Below, in pieces: positions 7,939 through 17,039 of a stretch of DNA of 64,000 nt. The DNA is taken from positions 902,110-966,109 of the forward strand of contig JALJOM010000003.1 of the NCBI GenBank assembly GCA_024304885.1. The letters run 5' to 3'. Numbering within the stretch: the first letter of the stretch is position 1; the number at the start of each line of letters is the position of its first letter. This DNA is from Beijerinckiaceae bacterium (GTDB lineage Bacteria; Pseudomonadota; Alphaproteobacteria; Rhizobiales; Beijerinckiaceae). The notes under the pieces are model-generated. The model was not told where the DNA came from. It saw only the letters and a program-made list of their open reading frames with translations, and ran no database searches. The translations under genes and the position numbers were made by a program.

Positions 7939-9083
7939 GCTCGTGGATTCCGCTGTCGGATCCGGATATGACGCAGGCCGAGCTCGATGCGGTCTGCGAG
8001 GTGTTGTCCTCGTCGCAGCTCGGCTTCGGCGAGACGGTCGAGGCTTTCGAGGAAGCGTTCGCAAGCTATATCGGGCGCAAATATGCGATCGCGGTGTCGA
8101 ATGCGACGCTCGGGTTGATGCTCGTCCTTGATGCCTACGAGATCGGTCCGGGGGCGGAGGTGATCACCTCGCCGCATTCCTATCGCGAGATCGCCCACGC
8201 GATCACGCTACGCGGGGCCTTCCCGATCTTCGCCGACATCGACTACTGGTCGGGCGTGCTCGTCCCCGACAAGGCGGAACGAAAGATTTCCGCTAGGACG
8301 CGTGCATTCGTGGTCGGCAACGTGAACGGCCATCCCGCACCCTGGACCGAGTTCCGCGATGTGGCGGAACGCAACAACCTCGTCCTGATCGAGGATTCGA
8401 GCGAGGCGATCGGCTCGACCTACAAAGGCGCTCTCGTCGGGACCTTCGGGGATTGCTCGATCTTCGATTTCTCCCAGCCCGGCCCGCTCACCTGCGGCGA
8501 GGGGGCCATGATCGTGACGGACGATCTCGACGTCGCGATGGCGATACGTCGGTTTCGTATGCATCGTCTCGAGGAGCGCGCCTCCGTCGTGGTGGGCAAG
8601 GCGCCCTCCTACAATGTGGCCATGACCAATGTCGCGGCGGCGATCGGTCTCGTACAGCTGCAGCGGCTCGAGGTGATCCTGGAGCGGCGCAAGCGGACGG
8701 AGTATTGGTACTTCGACTATGTCAAGTCGTTCGAGGGGATCAAGGATCCCTACATCGGTCCCGACGTGACCGAGGTCCATTGGTTCCTCTACACCGTCCA
8801 TCTCGGGACGCGGTTCTCGCGCTCGAGCCGTGACGGAATCATCGAGGACCTGAAGAAGGAAGAGATCGAGGCGGCGGCCTATTCGGTTCCCTTGCACCTG
8901 CAGCCGCATTATTTCGATCTCGGGTATCGCAAGAAGGATTTCCTGGTCACGGAAAAGGTCGCCGACCGCGCGGTCGCGCTGCCCTTCCATGCCCACCTGA
9001 CCGAGGATCAGATCTCCTTCATCGTCGGCACCATGAAGGATGCATCGATCAATATCGGTGCCGGAGCGGAAATCACCTTGTAG
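7935..9083 (+). CDS. DegT/DnrJ/EryC1-family protein lacking the PLP lysine
   Basis: A 382-aa fold-type I aminotransferase-like protein of the sugar aminotransferase family, here embedded in a nif operon. The conserved ED of the PLP pocket is present (IEDSSEA, D154). The segment normally holding the Schiff-base lysine (compare FHPRKVLTTGDGG in the homologue at 48644-49795) aligns without gaps to FSQPGPLTCGEGA, putting Gly183 at the lysine position. The protein therefore should not form an internal aldimine. It may be a binding or regulatory protein, or a PLP/PMP enzyme of the ColD kind. The start overlaps the preceding stop (ATGA). Confidence 0.87.
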   Translation: MSSWIPLSDPDMTQAELDAVCEVLSSSQLGFGETVEAFEEAFASYIGRKYAIAVSNATLGLMLVLDAYEIGPGAEVITSPHSYREIAHAITLRGAFPIFADIDYWSGVLVPDKAERKISARTRAFVVGNVNGHPAPWTEFRDVAERNNLVLIEDSSEAIGSTYKGALVGTFGDCSIFDFSQPGPLTCGEGAMIVTDDLDVAMAIRRFRMHRLEERASVVVGKAPSYNVAMTNVAAAIGLVQLQRLEVILERRKRTEYWYFDYVKSFEGIKDPYIGPDVTEVHWFLYTVHLGTRFSRSSRDGIIEDLKKEEIEAAAYSVPLHLQPHYFDLGYRKKDFLVTEKVADRAVALPFHAHLTEDQISFIVGTMKDASINIGAGAEITL

Positions 9084-9142
9084 AGTCACGGCAAGGCGTG
9101 ACCACCCATCGTGTAACACCGGAAACATAGGATCCGACCCGA

Positions 9143-9448
9143 ATGTCTACTGTCACTATCAAGAACTCTGGCAAGGTCCAGGAAGTCGCCGAAGGCACGA
9201 CGCTTCTCGCTGCTCTACAGGCGGCCGGGGTGCCGATCGAATGTACCTGCGAGACCACGAAGAAGCATGACCCCTGCCACCTTTTTGTTCTCGAGGGCAA
9301 GAAGGGCCTGAGCAAGTTGAAGTCTCCCGAGAGCGATTGGCTCGACGCCATGGTCGGTGTCGGATCCAAGTCCCGTTTCGCTTGCCAATGTGTCATCAAC
9401 GGTACCGAAAACGTCACTGTCGAGCTGCTCGGCGCGCTTTCGGGCTGA
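9143..9448 (+). CDS. [2Fe-2S] ferredoxin-like protein of the nif operon
   Basis: A 101-aa beta-grasp protein with an N-terminus like plant-type ferredoxins (EVAEGTTLLAALQAAGVPIECTC). Cysteines sit at 34, 36, 45, 81 and 83, that is C-x-C-x8-C and a distal CQC, rather than the standard C-x4-C-x2-C spacing. Cluster binding is likely, but the ligand set is unusual. A separate electron donor or protective role in nitrogen fixation is inference from position between the DegT-like and SIR2-like genes. Confidence 0.82.
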   Translation: MSTVTIKNSGKVQEVAEGTTLLAALQAAGVPIECTCETTKKHDPCHLFVLEGKKGLSKLKSPESDWLDAMVGVGSKSRFACQCVINGTENVTVELLGALSG

Positions 9449-9494
9449 TCCCTTCCCGGCCACCGCTCAACCGTAGCAAGAAAGGAGCATTTTG

Positions 9495-9716
9495 ATGCCA
9501 GAGTCCGAAGTGACGATTCAGGTCAAGTACAACCCCGCCGGAGATTGCATCTACTGCGCCGAGGCGCCTGCAGGTGTCAGCGCGCAGGACTGGCACAATC
9601 ATCTCTCCGACAATCTCAAGATCCACCCGCTGTCCGGCGGCCGTGCGGCTTTCTATACGACCCACGAGGACCTGGCGCGGCTCAAGGGCATGGAAGTGAA
9701 GCGCGAGGCCTTCTGA
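9495..9716 (+). CDS. Small unknown protein of the nif operon
   Basis: A 73-aa protein of unknown function. Visible points are a CIYC pair near residue 17, a central DWHNHLSDNL and a basic, charged C-terminus. The start used is ATG 9495, behind AAAGGAGC; a TTG one codon earlier is possible. Its stop overlaps the ATG of the SIR2-like gene (TGATG), suggesting the two products are made together and perhaps interact. Confidence 0.72.
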   Translation: MPESEVTIQVKYNPAGDCIYCAEAPAGVSAQDWHNHLSDNLKIHPLSGGRAAFYTTHEDLARLKGMEVKREAF

Positions 9717-10567
9717 TGAATACGCAGACGTTCGAGGAGATTCATGCGGCGCTCGAGGGCGGGCACCTGATCCCCTACCTGGGGCCAGGCGTGCTGTCGC
9801 TTGCCGGAGCCGACTGCCCACTGCCCGTCGGTCCCGACGTGCTGGTCGAGAAGCTGACCAAGAAGGCGACGGTGCCGCACAAGATCCGCAAGAATCTTTC
9901 GGCGGCTGCGCAGTTCATCGAGAACTTCAAGCATCGCAAGACCATCCATGCGGTCATGACCGATGCCTTCAAGCCCCATGTCGACCCGACGGCGCTCCAT
10001 CACTGGATCGCCTCGTGGCCGAAGCTGCCGCTCGTCGTCCATGCCTGGTATGACGATCTGATGCAGCAGGCGCTCGCCGGACGCGACGACTGGGGCTGCA
10101 TCCAAGGTGTGAGCCAGGCCGAGCATCTCGCGACCTGGGTTCACTACTTCGGCAAGGACTTGTCGGCGATCGAGAAGGACGCCGAACTCGCGACCGCCGA
10201 GGCCTGGGCGACGGTGCTCTACGAGCCTTTGGGCTCCGTCGCGCCGGAAGGAAACTTCCTCGTGTCGGATTCCGACTTCGTCGAGGTCTTGACCGAGATC
10301 GACATCCAGACTCCGATCCCCGAGAAGGTCCAGCAGATCCGTACCGATCGCAACTTCTTGTTCCTCGGCTGCCGCTTCGTGAACCAGGTCGAGCGGATCT
10401 TCGCCTGGCAGATCATGAAGCGCTCGTCCGAGAAGCACTGGGCGGTCCTGCCCGAGACGCCGACCAAGAACGAGCAGAAGTTCCTCGACCGCTACAACGT
10501 CGAGCGCATCGACATGCCGCTCGAGGAGTTCCTGGCGCGCTTCGTCCAGCAGCCTGCGCTCGCCTGA
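9716..10567 (+). CDS. SIR2-like domain protein of the nif cluster
   Basis: A 283-aa protein with a degenerate SIR2-like Rossmann fold: LIPYLGPGVLSLAG near residue 20 in place of GAGxS, a WYDDLMQQ stretch matching the usual NYDxLLE motif, and FLFLGCRFVNQVERIF near the C-terminus. Catalytic deacetylase residues are not obvious. SIR2-like proteins occur in nif clusters, Azotobacter's among them, and elsewhere act as NAD-binding or NADase domains. The ATG overlaps the preceding stop. NAD sensing linked to nitrogenase is only a suggestion. Confidence 0.8.
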   Translation: MNTQTFEEIHAALEGGHLIPYLGPGVLSLAGADCPLPVGPDVLVEKLTKKATVPHKIRKNLSAAAQFIENFKHRKTIHAVMTDAFKPHVDPTALHHWIASWPKLPLVVHAWYDDLMQQALAGRDDWGCIQGVSQAEHLATWVHYFGKDLSAIEKDAELATAEAWATVLYEPLGSVAPEGNFLVSDSDFVEVLTEIDIQTPIPEKVQQIRTDRNFLFLGCRFVNQVERIFAWQIMKRSSEKHWAVLPETPTKNEQKFLDRYNVERIDMPLEEFLARFVQQPALA

Positions 10568-10705
10568 GTCGCGTGCAGCGTCGGCACGGCGACCCGAGAC
10601 TGGCGTGGTTCTAGCTTCCTAGCTTCGATGTGGTAACCTCGCCTACGGACGAGGTTGCATCATCCGGCGGCCGAAGCCGCGGGTTTCGGACAGCGGCTCG
10701 AGACA

Positions 10706-11128
10706 GTGACCTCCGCGAAGGATCCTTCTACCGTTTTCGACCGGATCGGCGGCCAGCCCGTCATCGACGCCCTGGTCGATGCCTTCTACCGGCGCATGGA
10801 CACATCCGCCGAGGCGAAGACGATCCGCGACATGCACACGGATGACCTCGCTCCCCTCGCCGCCGTCCTGAAGCGCTATCTCGGTGAATGGATGGGCGGG
10901 CCCAAGCTCTACTCGCAAGAACGTGGGCATCCGCGCCTGCGCATGCGCCACATGCGATTTGCGATCGGTCCCGCCGAGCGTGACGCCTGGATGGCCTGCA
11001 TGACCGGCGCGCTCGAGGAAGTGGTTGACGACACCGACCTGCGGGTGCAATTGGCGCAATCTTTCTACAAACTGGCGGACTGGGTCCGCAACGACGACGG
11101 AAACCCCCATGACGCTCAGCATAGATAA
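10706..11128 (+). CDS. Group II truncated haemoglobin (TrHbO-type)
   Basis: A 140-aa 2-over-2 globin. Family features are FDRIGGQPVIDALVDAFY at the N-terminus, the segment GGPKLYSQERGHPRLRMRH containing the proximal histidine, and a G-helix tryptophan (DAWMACM). GTG 10706 is chosen because homology starts just after it; TTG 10655 would give a longer form. Next to nif genes, oxygen or NO handling for nitrogenase is a reasonable guess. A loose RpoN-like element (TGGC...TAGCT, 10601-10616, correct 10-bp GG-GC gap) lies upstream, weak at -12. Confidence 0.85.
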   Translation: MTSAKDPSTVFDRIGGQPVIDALVDAFYRRMDTSAEAKTIRDMHTDDLAPLAAVLKRYLGEWMGGPKLYSQERGHPRLRMRHMRFAIGPAERDAWMACMTGALEEVVDDTDLRVQLAQSFYKLADWVRNDDGNPHDAQHR

Positions 11129-11705
11129 GACAGTCTTCGGTCCGCTCGACGCCGAGGGTCGGTTGACCCACGGGATCCTGAAGGAGGAGATCAGCCCTGG
11201 ACGGTTCGGCTTTCGTGGCGAGCTCGCCTTGAAATTCGCGCCCAAGGTCGGAGACGAGGCGCGGCCGCCCGAATTGTCGATCTGGCAGGTGTTCGCCTCG
11301 GCTCGAGAAGGCGCGCCGGGCTTCGAGATGTTCATGTGCTATCTCTTGAGCTTCGAATGGCTGAAGATCATGCTGGAGACTCCGGAGACCGGCAAGCTCT
11401 TCGTGCCGGGTGGCAAATATTTCCTCTATACCAATAACCAGGACTTCCTCGCCAAGTATCGATTCCCGGTTGGCGACGTCATGTTCTACGGCCTCGCGAT
11501 CGGCGAGGCGACCGCCTACAACGAGCTGCTCGAGCTGCTCTTCATCGACAAGAACGACATCAAGAAGCTCAACACCGCCGGGAAGATGGACTACATCATC
11601 GAGGAGGCGATGAAGTTCGATTCCGACTGGGAGATGATCTCGATGGAGGAGGGGCTGAAGCGCATGGGCCCGGTCCGCAACCCGAACGAGGGCCGGCCGG
11701 TCTGA
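11109..11705 (+). CDS. Unknown 198-aa protein overlapping the truncated haemoglobin gene
   Basis: A soluble, acidic protein of 198 aa without recognised domain. It is rich in aromatic residues in the middle (FEMFMCYLLSFEWLKIML, YFLYTNNQDFLAKYRFPVG) and has an acidic C-terminal third. The ATG at 11109 lies 20 bp inside the globin gene, in another frame, so the two are probably co-translated and functionally linked. The composite repeat starting at 11723 follows and marks the end of the nif-linked block. Confidence 0.7.
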   Translation: MTLSIDKTVFGPLDAEGRLTHGILKEEISPGRFGFRGELALKFAPKVGDEARPPELSIWQVFASAREGAPGFEMFMCYLLSFEWLKIMLETPETGKLFVPGGKYFLYTNNQDFLAKYRFPVGDVMFYGLAIGEATAYNELLELLFIDKNDIKKLNTAGKMDYIIEEAMKFDSDWEMISMEEGLKRMGPVRNPNEGRPV

Positions 11706-11722
11706 TGCCTGCCCCGGCGACT

Positions 11723-11974
11723 AGAGCGGGATGAGGAAAAGTGGACAGTGGTTTTCGGCGCAATCGCGTTTACGCAGATTGCGTAAACCTATCTGCCATC
11801 CCGCTCTGAACACTGGGAATCGATCACGTTTCATGACTTCGGATCGATTCGCTCCAAGGTCATCGTGATCTAGAGCGGCTTCCGTTCCGGTGGAATCGGT
11901 AGCCCGCTCTACTTCCTTGTTTTGTCGCGCTCTCGCGACGCGAACCGGTATTCACTTCGCTAAAACTTGCTCTA
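11723..11974. repeat. Composite dispersed repeat, modules A+B+C (C reversed)
   Basis: Module A, 11723-11807, has the GTTTACGCA/TGCGTAAAC hairpin at 11768-11788. A degenerate module B (11822-11870) has TCACG...GGATCGATTCG and ends CATCGTGATC. A reverse module C runs from AGAGCGG to TTGCTCTA. The last CTA is the complement of the nadD stop codon. Confidence 0.88.
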
Positions 11975-12583
11975 TCCCCGATCGACGTGACGGTGCGCAC
12001 GCAGCTCCGTCGACGACAGGTCGGAGCGGGGGCCGTGAAGGAACACGTAGGCCGGCGGAGACCGGAGGGCGAGACGAGGACCCTGCGCTTCGCTCTTCCG
12101 GTAGGGCGCCAGCGCTCGGCCAGCACGCGACTGGGTAGCCTTCAAGGTCGCACCGGGACGGTCGATCACGGCGATCGGCACCAGATCGGCGATTTCTTGC
12201 CAGTGGTTCCAATGGTGAAAGCCGAGAAGGTTGTCGGCGCCCATGATCCACACGAAGCGCACGCCGGGGCAACGGCGTTTCAAGGAGAGAATCGTCTCGT
12301 AGGTGTAGGGGCTGCCGAGATCGGCCTCGAAGCCGGTGACCACGATCCTCGGGTGGTGCGCTACGTTCCTCGCAGCGACGAGACGCGAGCCGAGCGAAGG
12401 CAGATCCCGCGTGTCCTTCAGCGGATTGCCGGGGCTGACCAGCCACCAGACCCGATCCAGCCGCAGGCGGCGCAAGGCGAGGAGGCTCGCCGCGCGATGG
12501 CCTTCGTGGGGCGGGTCGAAGCTGCCGCCGAAGAGCCCGATCCGTTGCCCCGATGCGTGCGGGGGAAGCCTCGCGAAGCTCAA
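11972..12583 (-). CDS. nadD: Nicotinate-nucleotide adenylyltransferase
   Basis: A 203-aa NadD that makes nicotinic acid adenine dinucleotide in NAD synthesis. The nucleotidyltransferase signature [15 protein letters not shown] is near residue 13, with the central [14 protein letters not shown] and the C-terminal DLSSTELR (variant of ISSTxIR) motifs. The start is TTG 12583, overlapping the proA stop as TTGA; no ATG or GTG lies between there and the first motif in this frame. The TAG stop lies in the end of a dispersed repeat. In many alphaproteobacteria rsfS follows nadD; here it does not. Confidence 0.93.
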   Translation of the reverse strand: MSFARLPPHASGQRIGLFGGSFDPPHEGHRAASLLALRRLRLDRVWWLVSPGNPLKDTRDLPSLGSRLVAARNVAHHPRIVVTGFEADLGSPYTYETILSLKRRCPGVRFVWIMGADNLLGFHHWNHWQEIADLVPIAVIDRPGATLKATQSRAGRALAPYRKSEAQGPRLALRSPPAYVFLHGPRSDLSSTELRAHRHVDRG

Positions 12584-13887
12584 GGGCGAGCTTGCCCGGT
12601 CCCGTGGACGCGATACTTGAACGAGGTCAGTTGCTCGAGCCCGACCGGTCCGCGCGCATGCAGCCGCCCGGTCGCGATCCCGATCTCGGCGCCGAAGCCG
12701 AACTCGCCTCCGTCCGCGAATTGCGTGGAGGCGTTGTGCATCACGATCGCGGAATCCACCTCGCGCAGGAAGCGCTCGGCAGCCGCATGGTTCTCGGTGA
12801 CGATGCAATCGGTGTGGTGCGAGCCATAGGTCTCGATGTGGGCGATCGCCGCATCGAGATCTTCGACCACCCGAACCGAAATGATCCGATCGAGATATTC
12901 GGTGGCCCAATCGACCTCGCTCGCCGGAACCACACGCGGGTCCACCTTGCCCGTAGGCTCGTCGCCGCGGACCTCGCAACCGGCGTCGAGCAACATTCTG
13001 ACGAGCGGCGCGAGGTGGGTCGCCGCGCAGGCGCGATCGACGAGGAGGGTTTCCGTCGCGCCGCAAATGCCGGGCCGGCGGAGCTTCGCGTTGCGGACGA
13101 TCGTCAACGCCTTGCCGAGATCGGCGTCGGGGTGAACATAAGTATGCACGATGCCCTCGAGATGCGCGAAAACCGGCACCCGTGCCTCGGCCTCCACCCT
13201 TGCGACGAGCGCCTTGCCTCCGCGTGGAACGATGACGTCGATAGTGCCGCCGAGCCCTTTCAGCATCTCGCCGACTGCTGCGCGGTCCGTCACGGGAACC
13301 CGCGTGATCGCTGCCTCCGGCAGGCCCGCGGCCCGCAGCCCCGCGACGAGGCAGTCGTGGATGACGCCCGACGAATGGAAGCTCTCCGAGCCGCCGCGCA
13401 GGATGGCCGCATTGCCGCTCTTGAGACACAGCGCGCCCGCGTCTGCCGTCACGGCCGGCCGGCTCTCGTAGACGATCCCGATCACGCCGAGGGGCGTCGC
13501 GACGCGCTCGATGACGAGTCCGTTCGGCCGCTCGAAGGTCGCGAGAATTTTCCCGACTGGATCGGGCAGGGCGGCGATGTCATCGAGGCCTTTGGCCATT
13601 GCGGCGACGCGCGCCGGATCGAGGCGCAGCCGATCGAGGAAGGCGCTCTCCGAGCCGCGCGCCTCGGCTTCCGCCATGTCGCGCGCATTGGCCTCGAGAA
13701 TGTCCTTCTCGCGCGCACGGATCGCGGCGGCTGCGGCGACAATCGCCTGGTTCTTCACGTCGGTCGAGGCGAGCGCGAGGGCACGAGCAGCGTCGTGGGC
13801 CGCGCTCCCCAGTCCCAGCATCAGGGCGGCGACATCCCGGGTCGTGCTGTCCGTGTCGATCAGGCGCAAGCTTTCCGCCATGTCCAA
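12580..13887 (-). CDS. proA: Gamma-glutamyl phosphate reductase
   Basis: A 435-aa NADPH-dependent enzyme of proline synthesis, reducing gamma-glutamyl phosphate to the semialdehyde. The catalytic cysteine is in [11 protein letters not shown] (near residue 270); the N-terminal NAD(P) domain has [12 protein letters not shown]. Length is normal for ProA. Start ATG 13887, with a second ATG two codons in. It is coupled to nadD by a 4-bp overlap, an arrangement common in alphaproteobacteria (proA-nadD). proB is not in the window; proC is at 28677. Confidence 0.96.
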   Translation of the reverse strand: MDMAESLRLIDTDSTTRDVAALMLGLGSAAHDAARALALASTDVKNQAIVAAAAAIRAREKDILEANARDMAEAEARGSESAFLDRLRLDPARVAAMAKGLDDIAALPDPVGKILATFERPNGLVIERVATPLGVIGIVYESRPAVTADAGALCLKSGNAAILRGGSESFHSSGVIHDCLVAGLRAAGLPEAAITRVPVTDRAAVGEMLKGLGGTIDVIVPRGGKALVARVEAEARVPVFAHLEGIVHTYVHPDADLGKALTIVRNAKLRRPGICGATETLLVDRACAATHLAPLVRMLLDAGCEVRGDEPTGKVDPRVVPASEVDWATEYLDRIISVRVVEDLDAAIAHIETYGSHHTDCIVTENHAAAERFLREVDSAIVMHNASTQFADGGEFGFGAEIGIATGRLHARGPVGLEQLTSFKYRVHGTGQARP

Positions 13888-14507
13888 GTCCCGTTCCGCG
13901 CTCGATTGAAGCCGACGCGCCGGTCGATCGTCAATGATGGTCGCTCGGTCACGATATTGCTGCCTGCTCCGGCCGGCAAGGTCGAGCGAAACTCGGCAGG
14001 GCCTCGGATCGAGCTTCGCGCTCGGCCACGCGTGGAATTCGGCTTGCGTTAGAGCAATTTCCAGCGAAGCGGATATTGCTTGGCGTCGTGAAATCGCGAC
14101 AAACCAAGGACGTAGAGCCGGTTTCCGATTCAGCCGGATCGAAAACTCGCTCGCTCGTGAAAATAGCCCAGTGCTCGACTGCCAACACAGCTGGTCGGCA
14201 CGTTATTGGGCACCTCACCGCCAAAATCTATCGCAATAGCAATCGCGGCCGAGATCGGAGCTGATCGCTCGCAGAGAAGCGCTCGAAGGTCTGGGTCTTC
14301 GAGATCATCGAGCAGGGGTCCCATAACTGCTCACCCTGGTTCTGTCCGGCGAAGCCGGGTGGAATAGCCGGCGGAGTGGAGGTAGAGCTGGCGATCCTGT
14401 GGCCACGCGCTTTGGATGTCGACTCGGACCTGACAATCGGCGCTCGAGGTGCCATATTGAGAGCGATCGACCCCAGCCGAAGCTTTCGGACCCGCTCGGA
14501 GGCGCCT
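13888..14507. other. Long intergenic stretch with one repeat copy
   Basis: This 620-bp gap separates proA from the A-type carrier gene; proA's promoter must lie at its left end. It holds the module C repeat at 14051-14154. Apart from that, no convincing gene, RNA or terminator was seen; the reading frames here show no recognisable domain. Confidence 0.6.
14051..14154 (+). repeat. Dispersed repeat, module C (short form)
   Basis: Starts AGAGCAATTTCCAGCGAAG, has GGCGTCGTGAAATCGCGAC in the middle and the palindrome-like TTTCCGATTCAGCCGGATCG towards the end, matching the other C copies. Confidence 0.85.
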
Positions 14508-14879
14508 ATGACCAGCTCACCCTTCGCGGTTCTCTCCTTGACCGAGGCCGCTGCAGCGCGTGCGCGTACGATCCTCGCCGGGGCGGGGCGGCCCGTCGCG
14601 GGCATCAAGGTCGGGGTGAAGAAGGGCGGCTGCGCCGGAATGGAATATACGATGACTCTCGCCGACACGGTCGAGCCGGGCGACGAGGTGATCGAGGATC
14701 AGGGCGTGACGCTGCTCGTCTCGCCGGCGGATCTCCTGTTTCTTTTCGGGACCAGGCTCGATTTCGAGACCGACAAGATCAAGGCGAGCTTCACCTTCCG
14801 GAACCCGAACCAGGTCTCCGCCTGCGGCTGCGGCGAATCCGTCTCGATCGCGCCGGCCAGTGGCGCGCCAAGCGCCTGA
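14508..14879 (+). CDS. A-type iron-sulfur carrier (SufA/IscA/ErpA family)
   Basis: A 123-aa HesB/IscA-family carrier that passes Fe-S clusters to apoproteins. All three ligand cysteines are present: GGCAGMEY in the middle and SACGCGES near the C-terminus. The ATG at 14508 is used since homology begins about ten residues later. In alphaproteobacteria such a gene often closes the suf operon, but here no suf genes flank it, so sufA or erpA cannot be told apart. Confidence 0.92.
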   Translation: MTSSPFAVLSLTEAAAARARTILAGAGRPVAGIKVGVKKGGCAGMEYTMTLADTVEPGDEVIEDQGVTLLVSPADLLFLFGTRLDFETDKIKASFTFRNPNQVSACGCGESVSIAPASGAPSA

Positions 14880-15073
14880 GAAGCTTCCCGCCGGCAGTTC
14901 TTCCTGCGCCCTCGAACGAGGACGCGCCTCGGAACATTCGAGGGAGGAATGCCGCCGAGCCCCTCGGTCGCAACCCCTCACCCGGCGGCCATAGCCCGTA
15001 GCTTGCGACGGGCGTCCTTTCCGACGCCGTATGGCCGCCACCCTCTCTCCTCGGGAGAGGGGCTCGACAGCGC

Positions 15074-16564
15074 TCAGCCGGCGTGGGGCACCTCGTCCAG
15101 CTCCTCGTTGGCGGCCGCCTTCAACGGCTTCAGCTTTACCGGCCGCAGCAAGAACATCGGAACGTGATCGCCGAGGCCCACGACGGGGATGTCCTCGTCC
15201 TTGGGCCGGCGCGGCGCTCGGGGGCGCTCCTCCTTGGCGGTCGCGACAGATGCGGGTTCTTGGTCGGCTGGCGCCGTCCTGCCTCGTGGCGCGGCACGCT
15301 TCGGCTCGGCAGCATCTCGCTCGCGCTTGCGCTCTCTGGGCGCCTTGCCGCGTTCGGCGTCCGCATTCCTCGCGGAAGAGGCTCGACGACGGCGATCGTC
15401 GCGCTCGCCGACTACGGCACCTTCCTGCGCCACGCTGTCGAGGGTCTCGCCGCCGATCCATTCGATCTTCTGGCTGATCAGCTTCTCGATCTCGGCGAGA
15501 TGCTTCTCGTCCGCCTGGGTCACGATCGAGAGAGCGACGCCGCTCTTGCCGGCGCGCCCGGTCCGTCCGATGCGATGCACATAATCCTCGGCATGGGTCG
15601 GGACGTCGAAGTTGAAGACATGGCTCACGTCCGGGATGTCGAGGCCGCGCGCGGCGACATCCGAGCAGACGAGGAGCGCGACCTCTCCCGTCTTGAAGTC
15701 CTCGAGCGAGGCCATCCGTGCGCGCTGATCCATGTCGCCATGCAGCGCCCCGGCGTTGAACCCGTGCTTTTGCAGCGACTTGTGCAGTAGCGCGACGTCG
15801 CGCTTGCGGTTGCAGAAGATGATCGCGTTCTTGAATCCTTCGCTTCGGCGCAAGAGGCGCCGGAGCGTCTCGCGCTTGGCCGGCCCAGGGGCCGAGGCCA
15901 CGAGCCCTTGCGCGATCGTCGCCGCGGTGGAGGCCGGCCGGGCCACCTCGATCCGCACCGGGTTGTGCAGGAAGGTCTCGGTGAGCCGCGTGATCTCCGG
16001 CGGCATGGTCGCCGAGAAGAACAAGGTTTGCCGCGTGAACGGGACCAACTTGCAGATGCGCTCGATGTCCGGGATGAAGCCCATGTCGAGCATCCGATCC
16101 GCCTCGTCGATGACGAGAATCTCGATTGCGGTGAGCAGCAGCTTGCCACGCTCGAAGAAGTCGAGGAGCCGCCCCGGCGTCGCGATCAGCACGTCGACTC
16201 CGCGCATGATCTTGGACTCCTGGTCGCCGAAGGAGACCCCACCGATCAGGAGCGCGACGTCGAGCTTGTGGTTGACCCCGTAGCGGGCGAAGCTCTCCTC
16301 GACCTGGGCCGCGAGCTCGCGGGTCGGCTCCAGGATGAGGGTCCGCGGCATCCGCGTGCGTGCGCGGCCTTGCTCGAGCCGCGACAACATGGGCAAGGTG
16401 AAGGCGGCCGTCTTGCCGGTCCCGGTCTGGGCAATGCCCAAGATGTCGCGACCGGCGAGGGCATGTGGAATCGCCTGCGCCTGGATCGGCGTCGGCTCGG
16501 TATAGCCGGACGCCGCCACGGCTCTGAGCACCTTCTCGCTGAGGCCGAGATCGTCAAACTTCAT
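15074..16564 (-). CDS. rhlE: DEAD-box ATP-dependent RNA helicase (RhlE-like)
   Basis: A 496-aa RNA helicase involved in rRNA or mRNA remodelling. Motifs in order: the Q motif PTPIQAQAIPHAL, AQTGTGKT (I), PTREL (Ia), DEADRML (II), SATMP (III) and HRIGRTGRAG (VI). After residue 380 comes a basic, low-complexity tail rich in R, K, E and A, ending in VKLKPLKAAANEELDEVPHAG-like sequence. Such tails in RhlE proteins bind RNA. Monocistronic by position. Confidence 0.94.
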   Translation of the reverse strand: MKFDDLGLSEKVLRAVAASGYTEPTPIQAQAIPHALAGRDILGIAQTGTGKTAAFTLPMLSRLEQGRARTRMPRTLILEPTRELAAQVEESFARYGVNHKLDVALLIGGVSFGDQESKIMRGVDVLIATPGRLLDFFERGKLLLTAIEILVIDEADRMLDMGFIPDIERICKLVPFTRQTLFFSATMPPEITRLTETFLHNPVRIEVARPASTAATIAQGLVASAPGPAKRETLRRLLRRSEGFKNAIIFCNRKRDVALLHKSLQKHGFNAGALHGDMDQRARMASLEDFKTGEVALLVCSDVAARGLDIPDVSHVFNFDVPTHAEDYVHRIGRTGRAGKSGVALSIVTQADEKHLAEIEKLISQKIEWIGGETLDSVAQEGAVVGERDDRRRRASSARNADAERGKAPRERKRERDAAEPKRAAPRGRTAPADQEPASVATAKEERPRAPRRPKDEDIPVVGLGDHVPMFLLRPVKLKPLKAAANEELDEVPHAG

Positions 16565-17039
16565 TTTGTTCCTGAGACATGCGGTTGCATCTGGCAGTCC
16601 GGCGGCTCGAGGTCCTCGATCGTTCGAAAGCGGGTGGTCGCCGACGACCGTCGCCGCTCCGAAGCGCTGACCTGCGAGAGATCTCGTGTCGTATTTGTGG
16701 CCTTACCCGGCAGGCCACAAGCCGGTCGTGCCGGGGGGAGCCCGAACTGAAAGAATCGGCTGCCGCCTCGTGTCGTGACCGAGGACAGGGCTCCGCGTCA
16801 GGCTGGAGCGAAACAGTAAGCAAGAAGCGTGCGCATCACGAGCGTGGCCGACGCCCAGGGTCGCGCGGCAAGCCGCGGGTTCGTTGCTGTCGGGCAACGA
16901 GCCACTCATGCAGCAAAATCGACCGCGAGGCAATGGACTTCGGCATCGGGCGGCAGGATTGGCGTGGCCGCACCGGATGCTGCGCTGAACTGTCGCGGCC
17001 TCGCGTTCGGCACGGCCGCGGCGTGCTCGGGCGTCCCGG
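16565..17039. other. Intergenic region without a clear gene
   Basis: 475 bp upstream of rhlE and behind the FTR1 stop. Several short frames exist on both strands but none shows a domain or ribosome site. A 10-bp hairpin (GGTTCGTTGC / GCAACGAGCC) lies at 16878-16903 without a T tract. No further structure was seen. Confidence 0.5.

Noticed and set aside
9085-9102. GTCACG/CGTGAC hairpin after the DegT-like gene
   Set aside because: Short stem without a T run, in the middle of an apparent operon; not called a terminator.
9112-9127. Exact TGT-N10-ACA, a NifA-type site, before the [2Fe-2S] ferredoxin gene
   Set aside because: It lies only 15 bp before the start codon, with no -24/-12 site downstream, so it cannot work as an enhancer for that gene; probably chance.
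12553-14052. A 499-codon plus-strand frame across proA
   Set aside because: Antisense to proA with catalytic motifs on the other strand; no domain in the plus-strand product.
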